Positions 33,764 through 43,381 of a DNA stretch of 64,000 nucleotides are shown one piece after another. Below the pieces are notes generated by a model. That model was not told where the DNA came from and did not search any database. It was given only the letters and a program-made list of their open reading frames with translations. The position numbers were made by a program, and so were the translations under genes. Each line of letters opens with the position of its first letter. Within the stretch, counting starts at the first letter, position 1. Origin of the DNA: Anderseniella sp963759095 (GTDB taxonomy: Bacteria; Pseudomonadota; Alphaproteobacteria; Rhizobiales; Aestuariivirgaceae); the NCBI GenBank assembly GCA_963759095.1, contig CAVWYF010000028.1:124001-188000 (forward strand), written 5' to 3'.

Positions 33764-34735
33764 ATGAAACAGATATTACAAAAACTAACGACGCTTCTTG
33801 CTGCCGTTCTGCTGTTTGGCAGTCTGGCCATCTCAGGTGCCAATGCCGCCAAAATCAAGATCGCCCTTGCTGAAACGCCGTCCGATGAACTGGCTGCTTT
33901 CTTCGTGGCACTGGACCGCGCCAAAGCTAATGGCCTGGACTATGAATGGACGGCTTTCTCCGATGAAGAACTCGCCATTCAGGCTGTTCTCAGCGGCCAG
34001 ATGGACATCGGTTTCGGCACGCCCTATGCGGCGATGCAAAAAGCCAAAGCACCGATCCGCATTATCTTCCAGCTTTCCAAATTGAAATTCTTCCCCGTTA
34101 CATCAAAAAAATACGGCAAGCTCGAAGACCTCAACGGCGAACCGATCCTGTTGCACTCGCGTGGCGGCGGCACGGATTCCATAGCCAATGTGATTGAGAA
34201 CAAACTCAACATCAAATTCGGCAAACGCTCTTATGTGCCGGGTTCAGCCAACCGTATCGTCGCGTTGATTGCCGGCCAGACGGACGCGACGATTGTCGAC
34301 CTGTCGAACAAGAACAAGCTGGTCAAGAATCAGGGCGACAAGTTTAACATTTTGCCAATGTTTGAAGTCGACGCCAGCGACGAAGCTTTGTTCGCCAATC
34401 TGGATTGGATCAAGGCAAACGAGAAAGACGTGGGCATCTTCGTCAAGGCTCTGTTGAGCGTTTACCGTGACATGGCTAAAGACCCGTCAATCATCCGCAA
34501 GGAAACCAGGGCTGACGGCCCGATTGGCCAACTGCCGAAGGAAATCCTCGACAGCCTGGATGGCTTCTACAAGGATGCCGTTGCAGGCGGCTTGTACGAT
34601 GCCAATGGTGGTGGTCGCAAAGCTGCCAAAGCGGATATGGAGTGGTATTCCGCAGCTGGTCAACTGACCGGCGACTTGTCTTCGCTGAACATTGAAGACT
34701 TCTGGTATCTGAAGCCTCTCGACAGCTCTCAGTAA
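33764..34735 (+). CDS. ABC transporter substrate-binding protein, NitT/TauT type
   Basis: A 323-residue periplasmic binding protein. The signal peptide is LTTLLAAVLLFGSLAISGANA, with cleavage near residue 28. The mature part (KIKIALAETPSDELAAFFVALDRAK; QMDIGFGTPYAAMQKAK; LLHSRGGGTDSIANVIE) follows the SsuA/TauA/ThiY two-lobe pattern, which binds sulfonates, nitrate, pyrimidine precursors or aromatic acids. The ligand is not deducible. It is the first gene of a four-gene importer operon after the GntR gene (63-bp gap with GGGAG ribosome site). Confidence 0.87.
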   Translation: MKQILQKLTTLLAAVLLFGSLAISGANAAKIKIALAETPSDELAAFFVALDRAKANGLDYEWTAFSDEELAIQAVLSGQMDIGFGTPYAAMQKAKAPIRIIFQLSKLKFFPVTSKKYGKLEDLNGEPILLHSRGGGTDSIANVIENKLNIKFGKRSYVPGSANRIVALIAGQTDATIVDLSNKNKLVKNQGDKFNILPMFEVDASDEALFANLDWIKANEKDVGIFVKALLSVYRDMAKDPSIIRKETRADGPIGQLPKEILDSLDGFYKDAVAGGLYDANGGGRKAAKADMEWYSAAGQLTGDLSSLNIEDFWYLKPLDSSQ

Positions 34736-34811
34736 TCGAGAAACTAATGCTGCCCGCCCTATACGGGTGGGTGGCAATCGGATTTTTCATACCTGACCAG
34801 GATCGTCATCA

Positions 34812-35573
34812 ATGCGCTACCGGCCCATTCTCCTGAAGCTGCTGTCCGCAATTATCGTCTTCGGCGCCTGGGAAATTGCGGGCCGGATTCCTGTCAGCTA
34901 TGCGTTCCCGACTTTCCTTGAATCCATGTCGGCCTTGGTCGATTTAACCGTCAAGGGCACGATTTTCACAGCCTACGCCGAAACGCTGAAGCCCCTTGTT
35001 GTGGGTATCATTATATCGGCAGTCCTTGGCATCGGCCTGGGCCTATGGATCGGCCTTAGTGAAAAGTTTGACTGGTTGTTTTCGCCAATCTTCATCGTGA
35101 TGCAGTCTGCGCCCCTCGCCGCGCTCATTCCGCTATTGGTGATGGCCTACGGTATCGGCCTGACGTCCAAGGTCTTCGTCGTCTGCATCATGGCTATGCC
35201 GGTCATCGTGCTGAATACCAGCGGCGCGGTTCGCAACACGCCCACAGCCTTCAAGGAAATGGCGCGGTCGTTCCTGGGAACCGAACGCGATATCGTTCTG
35301 AAAATCATTATTCCCGCAGCCTCGCCCATCATCTTTTCCGGATTGCGCCTCGGGATCTCTGCCGGCTTCATTGGCGCCATCCTCGCGGAACTCAAGATCA
35401 CCCCTACAGGTGTCGGCGATATCATCACCTACAGCCGCTCAATAGCGGACTACCCCAGCATGTACGCTGCGATCTTCTCGATCATCCTTCTCGCCGTGCT
35501 CTTTTTGAACGTGCTGGAGAAGTTGGAAAATTATCTGTTTGAAGGGAATAACCGTGGCTATGCCTCAGATTAA
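34812..35573 (+). CDS. ABC transporter permease, NitT/TauT type (1)
   Basis: 253 residues with about six transmembrane segments (LLKLLSAIIVFGAWEIAG; LVVGIIISAVLGIGLGLWIG; IFIVMQSAPLAALIPLLVMAYGIG). The EAA-like loop that docks the ATPase is seen as RSFLGTERDIVLKIIIPAASP. It is one of two permeases, so the channel is probably a heterodimer. The 3' end overlaps the ATPase start by 20 bp. Confidence 0.88.
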   Translation: MRYRPILLKLLSAIIVFGAWEIAGRIPVSYAFPTFLESMSALVDLTVKGTIFTAYAETLKPLVVGIIISAVLGIGLGLWIGLSEKFDWLFSPIFIVMQSAPLAALIPLLVMAYGIGLTSKVFVVCIMAMPVIVLNTSGAVRNTPTAFKEMARSFLGTERDIVLKIIIPAASPIIFSGLRLGISAGFIGAILAELKITPTGVGDIITYSRSIADYPSMYAAIFSIILLAVLFLNVLEKLENYLFEGNNRGYASD

Positions 35574-36360
35574 AGACGCCCCGGAGGAACCTGCGGAGGC
35601 GAATGCGGACAACGCCGTTTCGGTCCGCAATGTGTCCAAGACCTATGACGACGTTGAGGCCTTGCGGGATTTGTCACTGGATTTCCCGCGCGGACAGCTC
35701 ACGTCCCTGCTCGGCCCGTCAGGATGCGGAAAGACAACCCTTCTGAAGATCATCGCGGGCCTGCTGGAACCCAACTCCGGCGACATTGAAGTCAACGGCA
35801 AGGCCGTAACGGGCCCCGGACCGGACCGTGCATTTGTGTTCCAGGACTTTGCATTGCTCCCTTGGGCGAGTGTCATGCGCAATGTTGCATTCGGCCTGGA
35901 ACTGCGCGGTGTCGCAAAAACTGAACGCGAAGACATTGCCAAAAAGTATATCGATGATGTGGGCCTTGGTGGTTTCGAAAACGCCTACCCCCACGAACTG
36001 TCGGGCGGCATGCGCCAGCGTGTCGGCCTGGCCCGGGCGCTTTCTGTCGACGCACAGGTGCTCCTCATGGACGAGCCGTTCTCGGCGGTGGATGAGCAGA
36101 CCCGGCGCAAGTTTCAAGAAGATCTTCTCTCGCTTGTCCAGAACGAAAACAAGACCTTTATCTTCGTCACCCACTCCATCGAGGAAGCGGTCTACGTCTC
36201 CGACCAGATCGCAATCCTGCTTCCTCGCCCCAGCCGCGTTCTGGAAATCATCAAGCCCGGTGGGTTCCGCCGCAAGGGTGTGGACAACATTCGCCGCGAT
36301 TCAGAATATCTCGACATTGTCGATCGCATCTGGGCCTCGCTGCGCAGTTATGTGGAGTGA
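35554..36360 (+). CDS. ABC transporter ATP-binding protein, NitT/TauT type
   Basis: The 268-residue ATPase of the importer. Walker A GPSGCGKTT is at about 54-62, Q-loop FQDFALLPW, signature LSGGMRQRVGLARAL, Walker B VLLMDEPFSAVDE and the switch His in FVTHSIEEA. All catalytic elements are present. The start is set at GTG 35554, with GAAGGG seven bases upstream; ATG 35560 is the alternative. It overlaps both neighbouring permease frames, consistent with translational coupling. Confidence 0.92.
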   Translation: MAMPQIKDAPEEPAEANADNAVSVRNVSKTYDDVEALRDLSLDFPRGQLTSLLGPSGCGKTTLLKIIAGLLEPNSGDIEVNGKAVTGPGPDRAFVFQDFALLPWASVMRNVAFGLELRGVAKTEREDIAKKYIDDVGLGGFENAYPHELSGGMRQRVGLARALSVDAQVLLMDEPFSAVDEQTRRKFQEDLLSLVQNENKTFIFVTHSIEEAVYVSDQIAILLPRPSRVLEIIKPGGFRRKGVDNIRRDSEYLDIVDRIWASLRSYVE

Positions 36361-36368
36361 ACGGTGAA

Positions 36369-37121
36369 ATGAAAATCAACGGTTATCAACTTCCCGCCAT
36401 GTCTTCGCTGATCCTTTGGGGTTTGCTTTGGGAGATCATTGGCCGTCTTGGCGTAACCTTCTTCATCCCGCCTTTGTCGGAAGTCCTTTACACCCTCTAT
36501 ACGGTGATCGGCACTCCGGCCTTCGTCAAAGCCCTCTCGGAAACCGCCTATGCCTTCATAATCGGCGTTCTGTCAGCCGTGATTATCGGCGTACCGGTCG
36601 GCATCCTGATGGGAAAAAGCAGACTGCTCGATGAACTGCTCCTGCCCTGGGTCAACATCTTCCTCAGCGCACCGCTGACAGCATTGGTCCCGGTCCTCAT
36701 GGTTTTGTTCGGCTTCGGCATGAAGTCGATCATCATCACGACGACCTTGTTTGCAATCTGGATCATCATCTTGAACTCACGCGCAGGCGTCATGCAAATC
36801 AACCGCTCGCTGGTGGAAATGGCCCGTTCGTTTGGCGCCTCACCTATGGACGCGTTTGTAAAAATCTACTTCTGGGCCGCTCTACCCGAAATTCTCGGCG
36901 GCATCCGAATCGGCATCATCCGCGCAGTAAAGGGCGTCATCATCGGCCAGCTCTTGATCTCCGTCGTCGGCTTTGGAGCGCTATTCGAGCTCTATTCGTC
37001 CAATTTCCTGATGAAGCATTTCTGGGCGGTTCTCATCGTGCTCTTCGGCATGGCGTTCACCCTATCCGAGCTTTTTGCGTATCTAGAACGGCGCGTGAGC
37101 TATTACGCGGCCAAGCGTTGA
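36369..37121 (+). CDS. ABC transporter permease, NitT/TauT type (2)
   Basis: The second permease, 250 residues from ATG 36369 (MKINGYQLPAMSS). GTG 36357, overlapping the ATPase stop, is an alternative start. About six hydrophobic segments; the ATPase-docking loop is ARSFGASPMDAFVKIYFWAALPEI. Similar in layout to the first permease, so the transporter is probably a 1:1 heterodimer. It is the last gene of the importer; 34 bp later the duplicated GNAT 3' end begins. Confidence 0.88.
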   Translation: MKINGYQLPAMSSLILWGLLWEIIGRLGVTFFIPPLSEVLYTLYTVIGTPAFVKALSETAYAFIIGVLSAVIIGVPVGILMGKSRLLDELLLPWVNIFLSAPLTALVPVLMVLFGFGMKSIIITTTLFAIWIIILNSRAGVMQINRSLVEMARSFGASPMDAFVKIYFWAALPEILGGIRIGIIRAVKGVIIGQLLISVVGFGALFELYSSNFLMKHFWAVLIVLFGMAFTLSELFAYLERRVSYYAAKR

Positions 37122-37154
37122 TATTCTTGCTGCCGGAAGATCGTATCAAGATCA

Positions 37155-37232
37155 TATCGTGTCATCAGCACCCATGTTCGCCATGCCAAACTTGATGACG
37201 AATGGCGCGATGTGGTGACAGTTGAACGGCTC
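37155..37232 (+). pseudogene. Second copy of the GNAT gene 3' end
   Basis: Matches the last coding part of the acetyltransferase at 30995-31068. Over the best 61 bp (31008-31068 with 37168-37228) there are six differences, five of them synonymous, and the encoded THVRHAKLDDEWRDVVTVER is nearly intact. It lies in direct orientation and ends about 5 bp before the mutY stop. It marks the right boundary of the 31.1-37.2 kb accessory segment. Confidence 0.8.
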
Positions 37233-37236
37233 AGGA

Positions 37237-38307
37237 TCAGGTCTGAAACACTTGTGAGCCAAGCATGGCTACGGCAATTTTCTTCATGGCTGTAGGCAGG
37301 GCTTCTGCGGCCAGTTCGTGGCGGGCCACCCAGCGCCAGTCGCCATCATGGACGGGCAGGCCATCGAACACCTCGTCGGTGTGATGCAGGTCCAGCACGA
37401 GATGGAAATGGGTGAACGTGTGTTCGACCTGCTTTTCCGTCGTCGCCCAGCCGGACTCATAAGGCGGTACGAGGTCGGTATTGCCCTTGCCCGTGGCCCA
37501 TCCTGATGATGGAAATTCCAGCATTCCACCGAGCAGACCCTTTTCTTCACGCCGGCGCATCAAGACGGCGCCATCTGCGCGTTCCGCCCAGAAGATGCGG
37601 GCGGTGCGAACCGGGCGTTGTTTCTTCGGCGCCTTGACCGGCAGGGTTTCCGCGATGCCCAGGTCACGGGCGCGGCAGGCGCTCATCCACGGACAGATCA
37701 GGCAGTTGGGCCTTTTCGGTGTGCAGATGGTTGCGCCGAGGTCCATCAGCGCCTGGGCGAAATCGCCCGGACGATCCGCCGGCACGAGATCCAGCGTGCG
37801 CGCCCTGATCTCGGTCTTCGCGCCAGGCAGGGGTGTTTCGATTGCCGACAGACGCGAGACCACCCGTTCCACATTGCCGTCAACGGCAGCGGCAGATCGG
37901 TCAAAGGCGATGGCTGCAATGGCGGCTGCGGTATAGGGTCCGACCCCGGGCAGGCTCAATAGCTCCTGTTCGGTATCGGGAAACCGTCCACCATGGTCGG
38001 CCACAACCGCCTTCGCACAGGCGTGCAGGTTGCGCGCGCGCGCATAATATCCAAGTCCCGCCCATTCGCGCAGCACATCGTCAAGCTCGGCCCGCGCCAG
38101 ATCATCCACCGTGGGCCAGCGTGAAGTGAAGGCCATGAAATACTTGCCCACAGTTGCAACGGTTGTCTGCTGCAGCATGATTTCAGACATCCAGACCCGA
38201 TAGGGGTCAGCGGTTTCGCCCGGTTTCGCCCGCCAGGGCAGCACGCGCGCATGGGCATCGTACCAGTCCAGCAATTGGCCTGGGAGCGACTTGTTTTCGC
38301 TGGCCAT
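37237..38307 (-). CDS. mutY: A/G-specific adenine glycosylase
   Basis: Removes adenine mispaired with 8-oxoguanine. It has 356 residues from ATG 38307 (MASENKSLPGQLLDWYDAH); ATG 38343 adds 12. Seen: Glu42 in SEIMLQQT, the HhH motif LPGVGPYTAAAIAAIAF, catalytic Asp143 in AAVDGNVERV, the 4Fe-4S ligands Cys195, 202, 205, 211 (C-x6-C-x2-C-x5-C), and the C-terminal NUDIX-like 8-oxoG recognition domain with the FTHFHLVLDL block. Its stop codon abuts the duplicated GNAT fragment. Divergent from the DUF721 gene. Confidence 0.95.
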   Translation of the reverse strand: MASENKSLPGQLLDWYDAHARVLPWRAKPGETADPYRVWMSEIMLQQTTVATVGKYFMAFTSRWPTVDDLARAELDDVLREWAGLGYYARARNLHACAKAVVADHGGRFPDTEQELLSLPGVGPYTAAAIAAIAFDRSAAAVDGNVERVVSRLSAIETPLPGAKTEIRARTLDLVPADRPGDFAQALMDLGATICTPKRPNCLICPWMSACRARDLGIAETLPVKAPKKQRPVRTARIFWAERADGAVLMRRREEKGLLGGMLEFPSSGWATGKGNTDLVPPYESGWATTEKQVEHTFTHFHLVLDLHHTDEVFDGLPVHDGDWRWVARHELAAEALPTAMKKIAVAMLGSQVFQT

Positions 38308-38414
38308 GTTGTCATCATTAACTTCTTGCAACATAACGGACATGTGAAATCTTCGACCCTTTCTTGGGGTATCATTCAGGACAGGTTCATGGACGCAAGA
38401 CCAAAATGTAAGAT

Positions 38415-38909
38415 ATGAAAAGCCTTGATCATCATTTCCGGCACATTACGCGCCCTGCTTTCGAGCACTACGGGTTCGCCCACGGCGATCTGGTAGCGCA
38501 ATGGGCTGCTATTGTCGGCGACAGTATTGCTGAGCGGTGCTCTCCGGAGCGCATGGTGTGGCCGAAAGGCCGCGACAAGGCCCAGCGCCAGACCGAAGGC
38601 GCCACCCTCACGGTACGGGCTGATCATGGAGCCGGACTTGCGCTGAGTTACGAAACCACAGCGATTATTGACCGTATCAACGGCTTTTTCGGCTATCACG
38701 CGGTTGCAAGGATAAAAATCGTGCAGGGCGCCCGGGCCAATCGCGGCAAGCCCGCTGCACCAGAAATTGCCGGTCCAACACCGGACGTGATCGCAAGCGT
38801 TCAGCATAAAACCGGCTCTATTGAAGACGAAGAGCTCAAGGCAGCCCTCACCCGGTTGGGCGGCGCGGCTCTTGCAAGTGCCGCAGCCAAGACCAAACTG
38901 GCCGGCTAA
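38415..38909 (+). CDS. DUF721 (DciA-like) protein
   Basis: A 164-residue DUF721 protein. The N-terminal ~100 residues carry the family core (GDLVAQWAAIVGDSIAERCSPERM, and TLTVRADHGAGLALSYETTAIIDRIN with GYHAVARIKI). DUF721 includes DciA, which loads the replicative helicase in bacteria lacking DnaC/DnaI; that role here is inferred. The C-terminal ~60 residues are variable and Ala-rich. It sits between mutY (divergent) and the DsbA-like gene, the usual rhizobial order. Confidence 0.85.
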   Translation: MKSLDHHFRHITRPAFEHYGFAHGDLVAQWAAIVGDSIAERCSPERMVWPKGRDKAQRQTEGATLTVRADHGAGLALSYETTAIIDRINGFFGYHAVARIKIVQGARANRGKPAAPEIAGPTPDVIASVQHKTGSIEDEELKAALTRLGGAALASAAAKTKLAG

Positions 38910-38993
38910 TTCAAAACTCAAACAACAGAAAGTTCTCCACAGCCGGATTTCCGGCTCGCCACAACCCCCAACATCTAGTAGGTAGAAGTCATT

Positions 38994-39638
38994 ATGAAAC
39001 TAAATCGACGCACATTCAGCCAGTCTCTGGCGCTCTCAGCGATAGCGGTAACCGCGACAACCGCGTTTTCCGCCGGAGCATATGCACAAAGCTTTTCTCC
39101 GGACGAGTTGCACGCTGCACCCGCCATTGGCGACAAGACGCTCGGGCCTGATGATGCGAAGGTGATCGTCGTTGAATACGCCTCGGCCACCTGCCCGCAC
39201 TGTGCCTCGTTCCACACGGGCGTGTTCAAGGAGCTCAAGACCGAGTTCATCGACACCGGCAAGATCAAGTTCATTTCCCGCGAATTCCCGCTGGATGATC
39301 TGGCCCTTGCAGGCTTCATGGTCGCCCGCTGCGTTCCCGACGACAAGTATTTCGGCATGCTTGACCTGATCTACGAGCAGCAAAAAACCTGGGCCGGCCA
39401 GAACGCGCGCACCGAACTGCTGAAAATGGCCAAGCTTGCAGGCCTCAGCGAGGCTGAGTTTGATGCCTGCCTGAAAAACGAAGAACTGGCCAAAGGCATC
39501 CTCGCCATTCGTAAGGACGGTGCGGAGAAGTTTGATGTCAAATCGACACCAACCTTCTATGTGAACGGCAAGAAAATGGAAGACGATCGCGATATCGCGG
39601 GCTTCCGCAAGGCAATCGAGGCGGCAGCCTCTTCCTGA
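38994..39638 (+). CDS. DsbA-family thiol:disulfide oxidoreductase, periplasmic
   Basis: 214 residues with a Tat-like N-terminus (NRRTFSQSLALSAIAVTATT; twin arginine at 5-6) and a thioredoxin fold with the redox motif Cys67-Pro-His-Cys70 (ATCPHCASFH), plus the cis-Pro segment VKSTPTFYVNG. CPHC is the DsbA active site, so it probably forms disulfides in exported proteins. The helical insertion (MLDLIYEQQKTWAGQ to FDACLKNEELAKGI) is typical of this group. It lies upstream of smc; a hairpin without a T-run follows the stop codon. Confidence 0.92.
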   Translation: MKLNRRTFSQSLALSAIAVTATTAFSAGAYAQSFSPDELHAAPAIGDKTLGPDDAKVIVVEYASATCPHCASFHTGVFKELKTEFIDTGKIKFISREFPLDDLALAGFMVARCVPDDKYFGMLDLIYEQQKTWAGQNARTELLKMAKLAGLSEAEFDACLKNEELAKGILAIRKDGAEKFDVKSTPTFYVNGKKMEDDRDIAGFRKAIEAAASS

Positions 39639-39797
39639 GCGATGGTTGTTTCCCGGATTTTACCGGGGAAAACCTGACAGGTTGAGACTTCCCCTTGCAG
39701 ACGAATTAGGCTGAACCGGCCAAGAATCACTTTTTCCCATGGGGCATGGGCGCTTGTGAGGCCGGTTCAGGTCATTTAGTGAGGGGTGAGGTCGCCG

Positions 39798-42700
39798 ATG
39801 AAGTTCTCTAAGCTGCGGCTGTCGGGCTTCAAATCATTTGTTGAGCCAACCGAGCTGGAAATCCGGCCCGGCCTGACCGGTGTTGTCGGGCCGAACGGCT
39901 GCGGCAAATCCAATCTGCTGGAAGCATTGCGCTGGGTGATGGGCGAAAGCTCGTACAAGAACATGCGTGGCTCCGGCATGGAGGACGTGATTTTCTCCGG
40001 TACGTCCAGCAGGCCCTCGCGCAACATGGCCGAGGTCATGCTGACGCTGGACAATGAAGACCATGACGCACCGCCGTCGTTCAACGCGTTTGACCAGTTG
40101 GAAATCTCGCGGCGTATCGAGCGCGATGCAGGCTCTGCCTATCGCATAAACGGCAAGGATGTGCGGGCCCGCGATGTGCAATTGCTGTTTGCCGATGCCT
40201 CGACAGGCTCGCGCTCGCCTGCGCTGGTGCGGCAAGGCCAGATCGGCGAGATCATTTCTTCGAAGCCGCAGGCACGCCGCCGTATTCTGGAAGAAGCCGC
40301 CGGCATCACCGGCCTGCACACACGGCGCCATGAAGCCGAACTCAAGCTGAAAGGCGCCGAGACCAATCTTGAAAGGCTGGAAGACGTACTGGCGCAACTT
40401 GAAAACCAATTGCAGAGCCTGAAACGCCAGGCCCGGCAAGCGGTGCGCTACAAGGAACTGTCATCCGAGATCAGACGGCTGGAGGCAACCGGCCTGTATC
40501 TGGCCTGGAAAGACGCCCGTGCCGCGGTCGAAGGTGAAAACACCAACCTGTCCCAATTGACGCGTGTACTTGGCGAGCAGACGCGCGCGGTTTCCGAAAT
40601 GACACGCATGCGCGATCAGGCATCTGAAACCCTGCCGAAGCTGCGCGAAAACGAGGCGGTGCGCGCGGCGGTCCTGCAGCGCATAACGCTGGAACTGAAA
40701 GGTCTTGAACGCGAGGAAAAACAATCGCTCGAACGCCGTGCCGAAATAGAAGGCCGCATAGAACAGATCAACCGTGACCTGAGCCGCGAAAAAGAACTGC
40801 TTGGCGACACCGATGGGGTGATGAAGCGGCTGGCGGATGAACAGGACGTTCTTGAAGGTGCGGCTGCCAACGATGGTGAGGCCCGGGCCAGTGCTGCAAA
40901 AACCCTGCAGGCAGAAGCGGAAAAACTCGCCGAGGCACAGGCAAATGCCGATGAAGCCAATGGACGGTTGTCCGAGCTGGTCGCGCGCCACAATGCGATT
41001 GCGCGCCAGATCGGTGAACTTGAAGCGCGCATCGCCCGCGATGAAGCCGACCTTGCCAGAACCCGTGAAAAACATGCATCCATTGTCGCCGAGACCGGCG
41101 GGGATGATGCCACTGCGTCCCTGAGCGGTACAATAGACACAGCAATCGCTCATGCCGCATCTTCTGAAACCGCGGCCATCTCGGCAGAACAGACGCTGCA
41201 GACGGCCCGCACCACACAGGCCGAAGTCCATCAGGCCTATGACGAATCGAGACGCAAGTCTGAGAGCCTGACCACGGAAGTTCGCACGCTCACCAAACTG
41301 TTGCATGTGGCAGACGACGAACTGTGGCCGCCCCTGATCGATGCGTTGAAAGTGCAAGCCGGCTATGAAACCGCGCTGGGCGCAGCGCTTGGTGACGACA
41401 TCGATGCCCCTGCCGATGAAGCAGCGCCTGTACACTGGCGTGCGCTGCCGTCACTGGACAGTGTGCCGCCGCTGCCGTCAGGCCTGAAGCGGTTGTCGGA
41501 TGTGGTGAAGGCGCCTGCTGCCCTTGCCCGCCGGCTGCAGCTTGTGGCCGTTGTCGACAAGGCAGACGGAGCGAAACTCCAGTCCAGCCTGACCCCCGGC
41601 CAGCGTCTCGTTTCGATTGAAGGTGACCTGTGGCGCTGGGACGGTTACACCGCTGCTGCGGATGCGCCAACCGCTGCCGCCAAGCGATTGGCAGAACGCA
41701 ACCGGCTTGGCGTACTTCAGGAAGAAAGCGCTACCGCATCGGCTGCAACCGAAGCAGTCAGGGCCCGGCTGGACGAGGCCCGCGAGAGTGTCAAGACGTC
41801 TGAACAGGCCGAACGCGCCGGGCGCCAGGCATGGCGCGAAGCAACCGCTGCCGTTGAGGTAGCCCGTAAAGCCTTGTCAGACCATGAGAAAGTGACCGGA
41901 GAGCAGTTGCGGCAAGCCTCGGTACTGGAAGAAACCGCCAAACGTATTGAAACCCAGATTGCAGAATCACGCACATCGCTCGAACAGGTTTCAGCCGAGA
42001 AATCCTCGCTTGCACCCACCGGCGGCGCGGAAGAGGAACTGCGGGCATTGCGTGGTGGCGTCGACACCCAGCGCGCAGCCTATACCGAAGCGCGAGCCAC
42101 CCATGACGGACTGGAGCGCGAGGCCAAAACCCGTGCCGAGCGCCTGGCAGCTATTGGTCAGGAACGCAATCAGTGGACGGACCGCGCCAAGCGGGCCAGC
42201 GGGCAGATCGAAGAACTGGAAGGCCGCGCCACGTCATTGCGCAACGACCTTGCATCGCTTGCCGACCTGCCGGAACAGTTTGAAACCAAGCGCACCAAGC
42301 TGATGAATGCGTCAAGCGAGGCAGAAGCCGAACGCAAGACTGCTGCCGATCTTCTGGCCGAAGCTGAAAACAACCTGCGCACCCGCGATCAGGGCCTGCG
42401 CGAAGCAAGTGACGCGCATGGCAAGACCCGTGAAGAACACGCCCGTGTCGGCGCCCGCTCGGAAGCAGCAGAAGCCCGCGTGGAAGAAGCGACCCAGCGC
42501 ATTACCGAGGCACTCGAATGCCAGCCTGAGGAGGTCAGCCAGCGTGCCGGGCTTGATCTTGAAAACATGCCGTCGAGCGAGGACACCGAGCGCAAGCTGT
42601 CGACACTGAAGGACCAGCGTGAGCGCCTTGGCGGGGTTAACCTGCGTGCCGAGGACGAAGCGGCTGAAATCTCCACCCAGGTCGAAACCATGATCACCGA

Positions 42701-43253
42701 GCGCGATGACCTGGTACAGGCCATCGCCAAGCTGCGTCACGGCATCTCAAGCCTGAACCGCGAAGGCCGCAGCCGGTTGCTGGAAGCCTTTGACCGGGTC
42801 AACGCCAATTTCGGCTCACTGTTTGAAACCCTGTTCGGCGGCGGTAAGGCGGAATTGAAGCTGGTCGAATCAGATGATCCGCTGGAAGCCGGCCTTGAGC
42901 TGATTGCCAACCCGCCCGGCAAAAAGCCGACAGTGCTGTCACTGCTGTCAGGTGGCGAGCAGGCCTTGACGGCGATGGCGCTGATTTTTGCCGTGTTCAT
43001 GACCAATCCGTCGCCCATCTGTGTGCTGGACGAAGTGGATGCGCCGCTTGATGACCATAATGTCGAGCGTTTCTGCAATCTGCTTGACGCCATGCTGGAA
43101 CGTACCGATACGCGGTTCCTGATCATTACCCACCATGGCCTGACAATGGCGCGCATGAACCGGCTGTTTGGTGTTACCATGATGGAACGCGGTGTCAGTC
43201 AGCTGGTATCGGTTGACCTTGAAACCGCAGAAAGCCTTCGCGAGGCAAGCTGA
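39798..43253 (+). CDS. smc: Chromosome segregation ATPase SMC
   Basis: The core subunit of the SMC-ScpAB condensin, organising and segregating chromosomes. It has 1151 residues from ATG 39798, which has GAGG six bases upstream; a GTG 12 bp earlier is less likely. Seen: Walker A GPNGCGKSN at 32-39, long coiled coils at about 165-480 and 640-960, a hinge near 490-620 (HVADDELWPPLIDALKVQAGY onwards), ABC signature LSGGEQALTAMALIFAVF and Walker B PICVLDEVDAPLDD near the C-terminus. All ATPase elements are intact. Confidence 0.97.
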   Translation: MKFSKLRLSGFKSFVEPTELEIRPGLTGVVGPNGCGKSNLLEALRWVMGESSYKNMRGSGMEDVIFSGTSSRPSRNMAEVMLTLDNEDHDAPPSFNAFDQLEISRRIERDAGSAYRINGKDVRARDVQLLFADASTGSRSPALVRQGQIGEIISSKPQARRRILEEAAGITGLHTRRHEAELKLKGAETNLERLEDVLAQLENQLQSLKRQARQAVRYKELSSEIRRLEATGLYLAWKDARAAVEGENTNLSQLTRVLGEQTRAVSEMTRMRDQASETLPKLRENEAVRAAVLQRITLELKGLEREEKQSLERRAEIEGRIEQINRDLSREKELLGDTDGVMKRLADEQDVLEGAAANDGEARASAAKTLQAEAEKLAEAQANADEANGRLSELVARHNAIARQIGELEARIARDEADLARTREKHASIVAETGGDDATASLSGTIDTAIAHAASSETAAISAEQTLQTARTTQAEVHQAYDESRRKSESLTTEVRTLTKLLHVADDELWPPLIDALKVQAGYETALGAALGDDIDAPADEAAPVHWRALPSLDSVPPLPSGLKRLSDVVKAPAALARRLQLVAVVDKADGAKLQSSLTPGQRLVSIEGDLWRWDGYTAAADAPTAAAKRLAERNRLGVLQEESATASAATEAVRARLDEARESVKTSEQAERAGRQAWREATAAVEVARKALSDHEKVTGEQLRQASVLEETAKRIETQIAESRTSLEQVSAEKSSLAPTGGAEEELRALRGGVDTQRAAYTEARATHDGLEREAKTRAERLAAIGQERNQWTDRAKRASGQIEELEGRATSLRNDLASLADLPEQFETKRTKLMNASSEAEAERKTAADLLAEAENNLRTRDQGLREASDAHGKTREEHARVGARSEAAEARVEEATQRITEALECQPEEVSQRAGLDLENMPSSEDTERKLSTLKDQRERLGGVNLRAEDEAAEISTQVETMITERDDLVQAIAKLRHGISSLNREGRSRLLEAFDRVNANFGSLFETLFGGGKAELKLVESDDPLEAGLELIANPPGKKPTVLSLLSGGEQALTAMALIFAVFMTNPSPICVLDEVDAPLDDHNVERFCNLLDAMLERTDTRFLIITHHGLTMARMNRLFGVTMMERGVSQLVSVDLETAESLREAS

Positions 43254-43381
43254 GCCTGACATTGCGCTTTTATGCCGGTAAACCGGTTTCACGGCGACGC
43301 GCACCAAAGGCGAATTGCCGCACACCGTAACATCATGAAAAAGTCATTTACTATCAAATGCTTAAATGCCATATACCGAAC

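Noticed and set aside
39640..39675. Hairpin after the DsbA-like gene as a terminator
   Set aside because: The stem TTTCCCGG/CCGGGGAAA is good but is followed by A and C bases, not T.
40461..41435. 324-residue antisense ORF in smc
   Set aside because: Shadow of the coiled-coil coding sequence.
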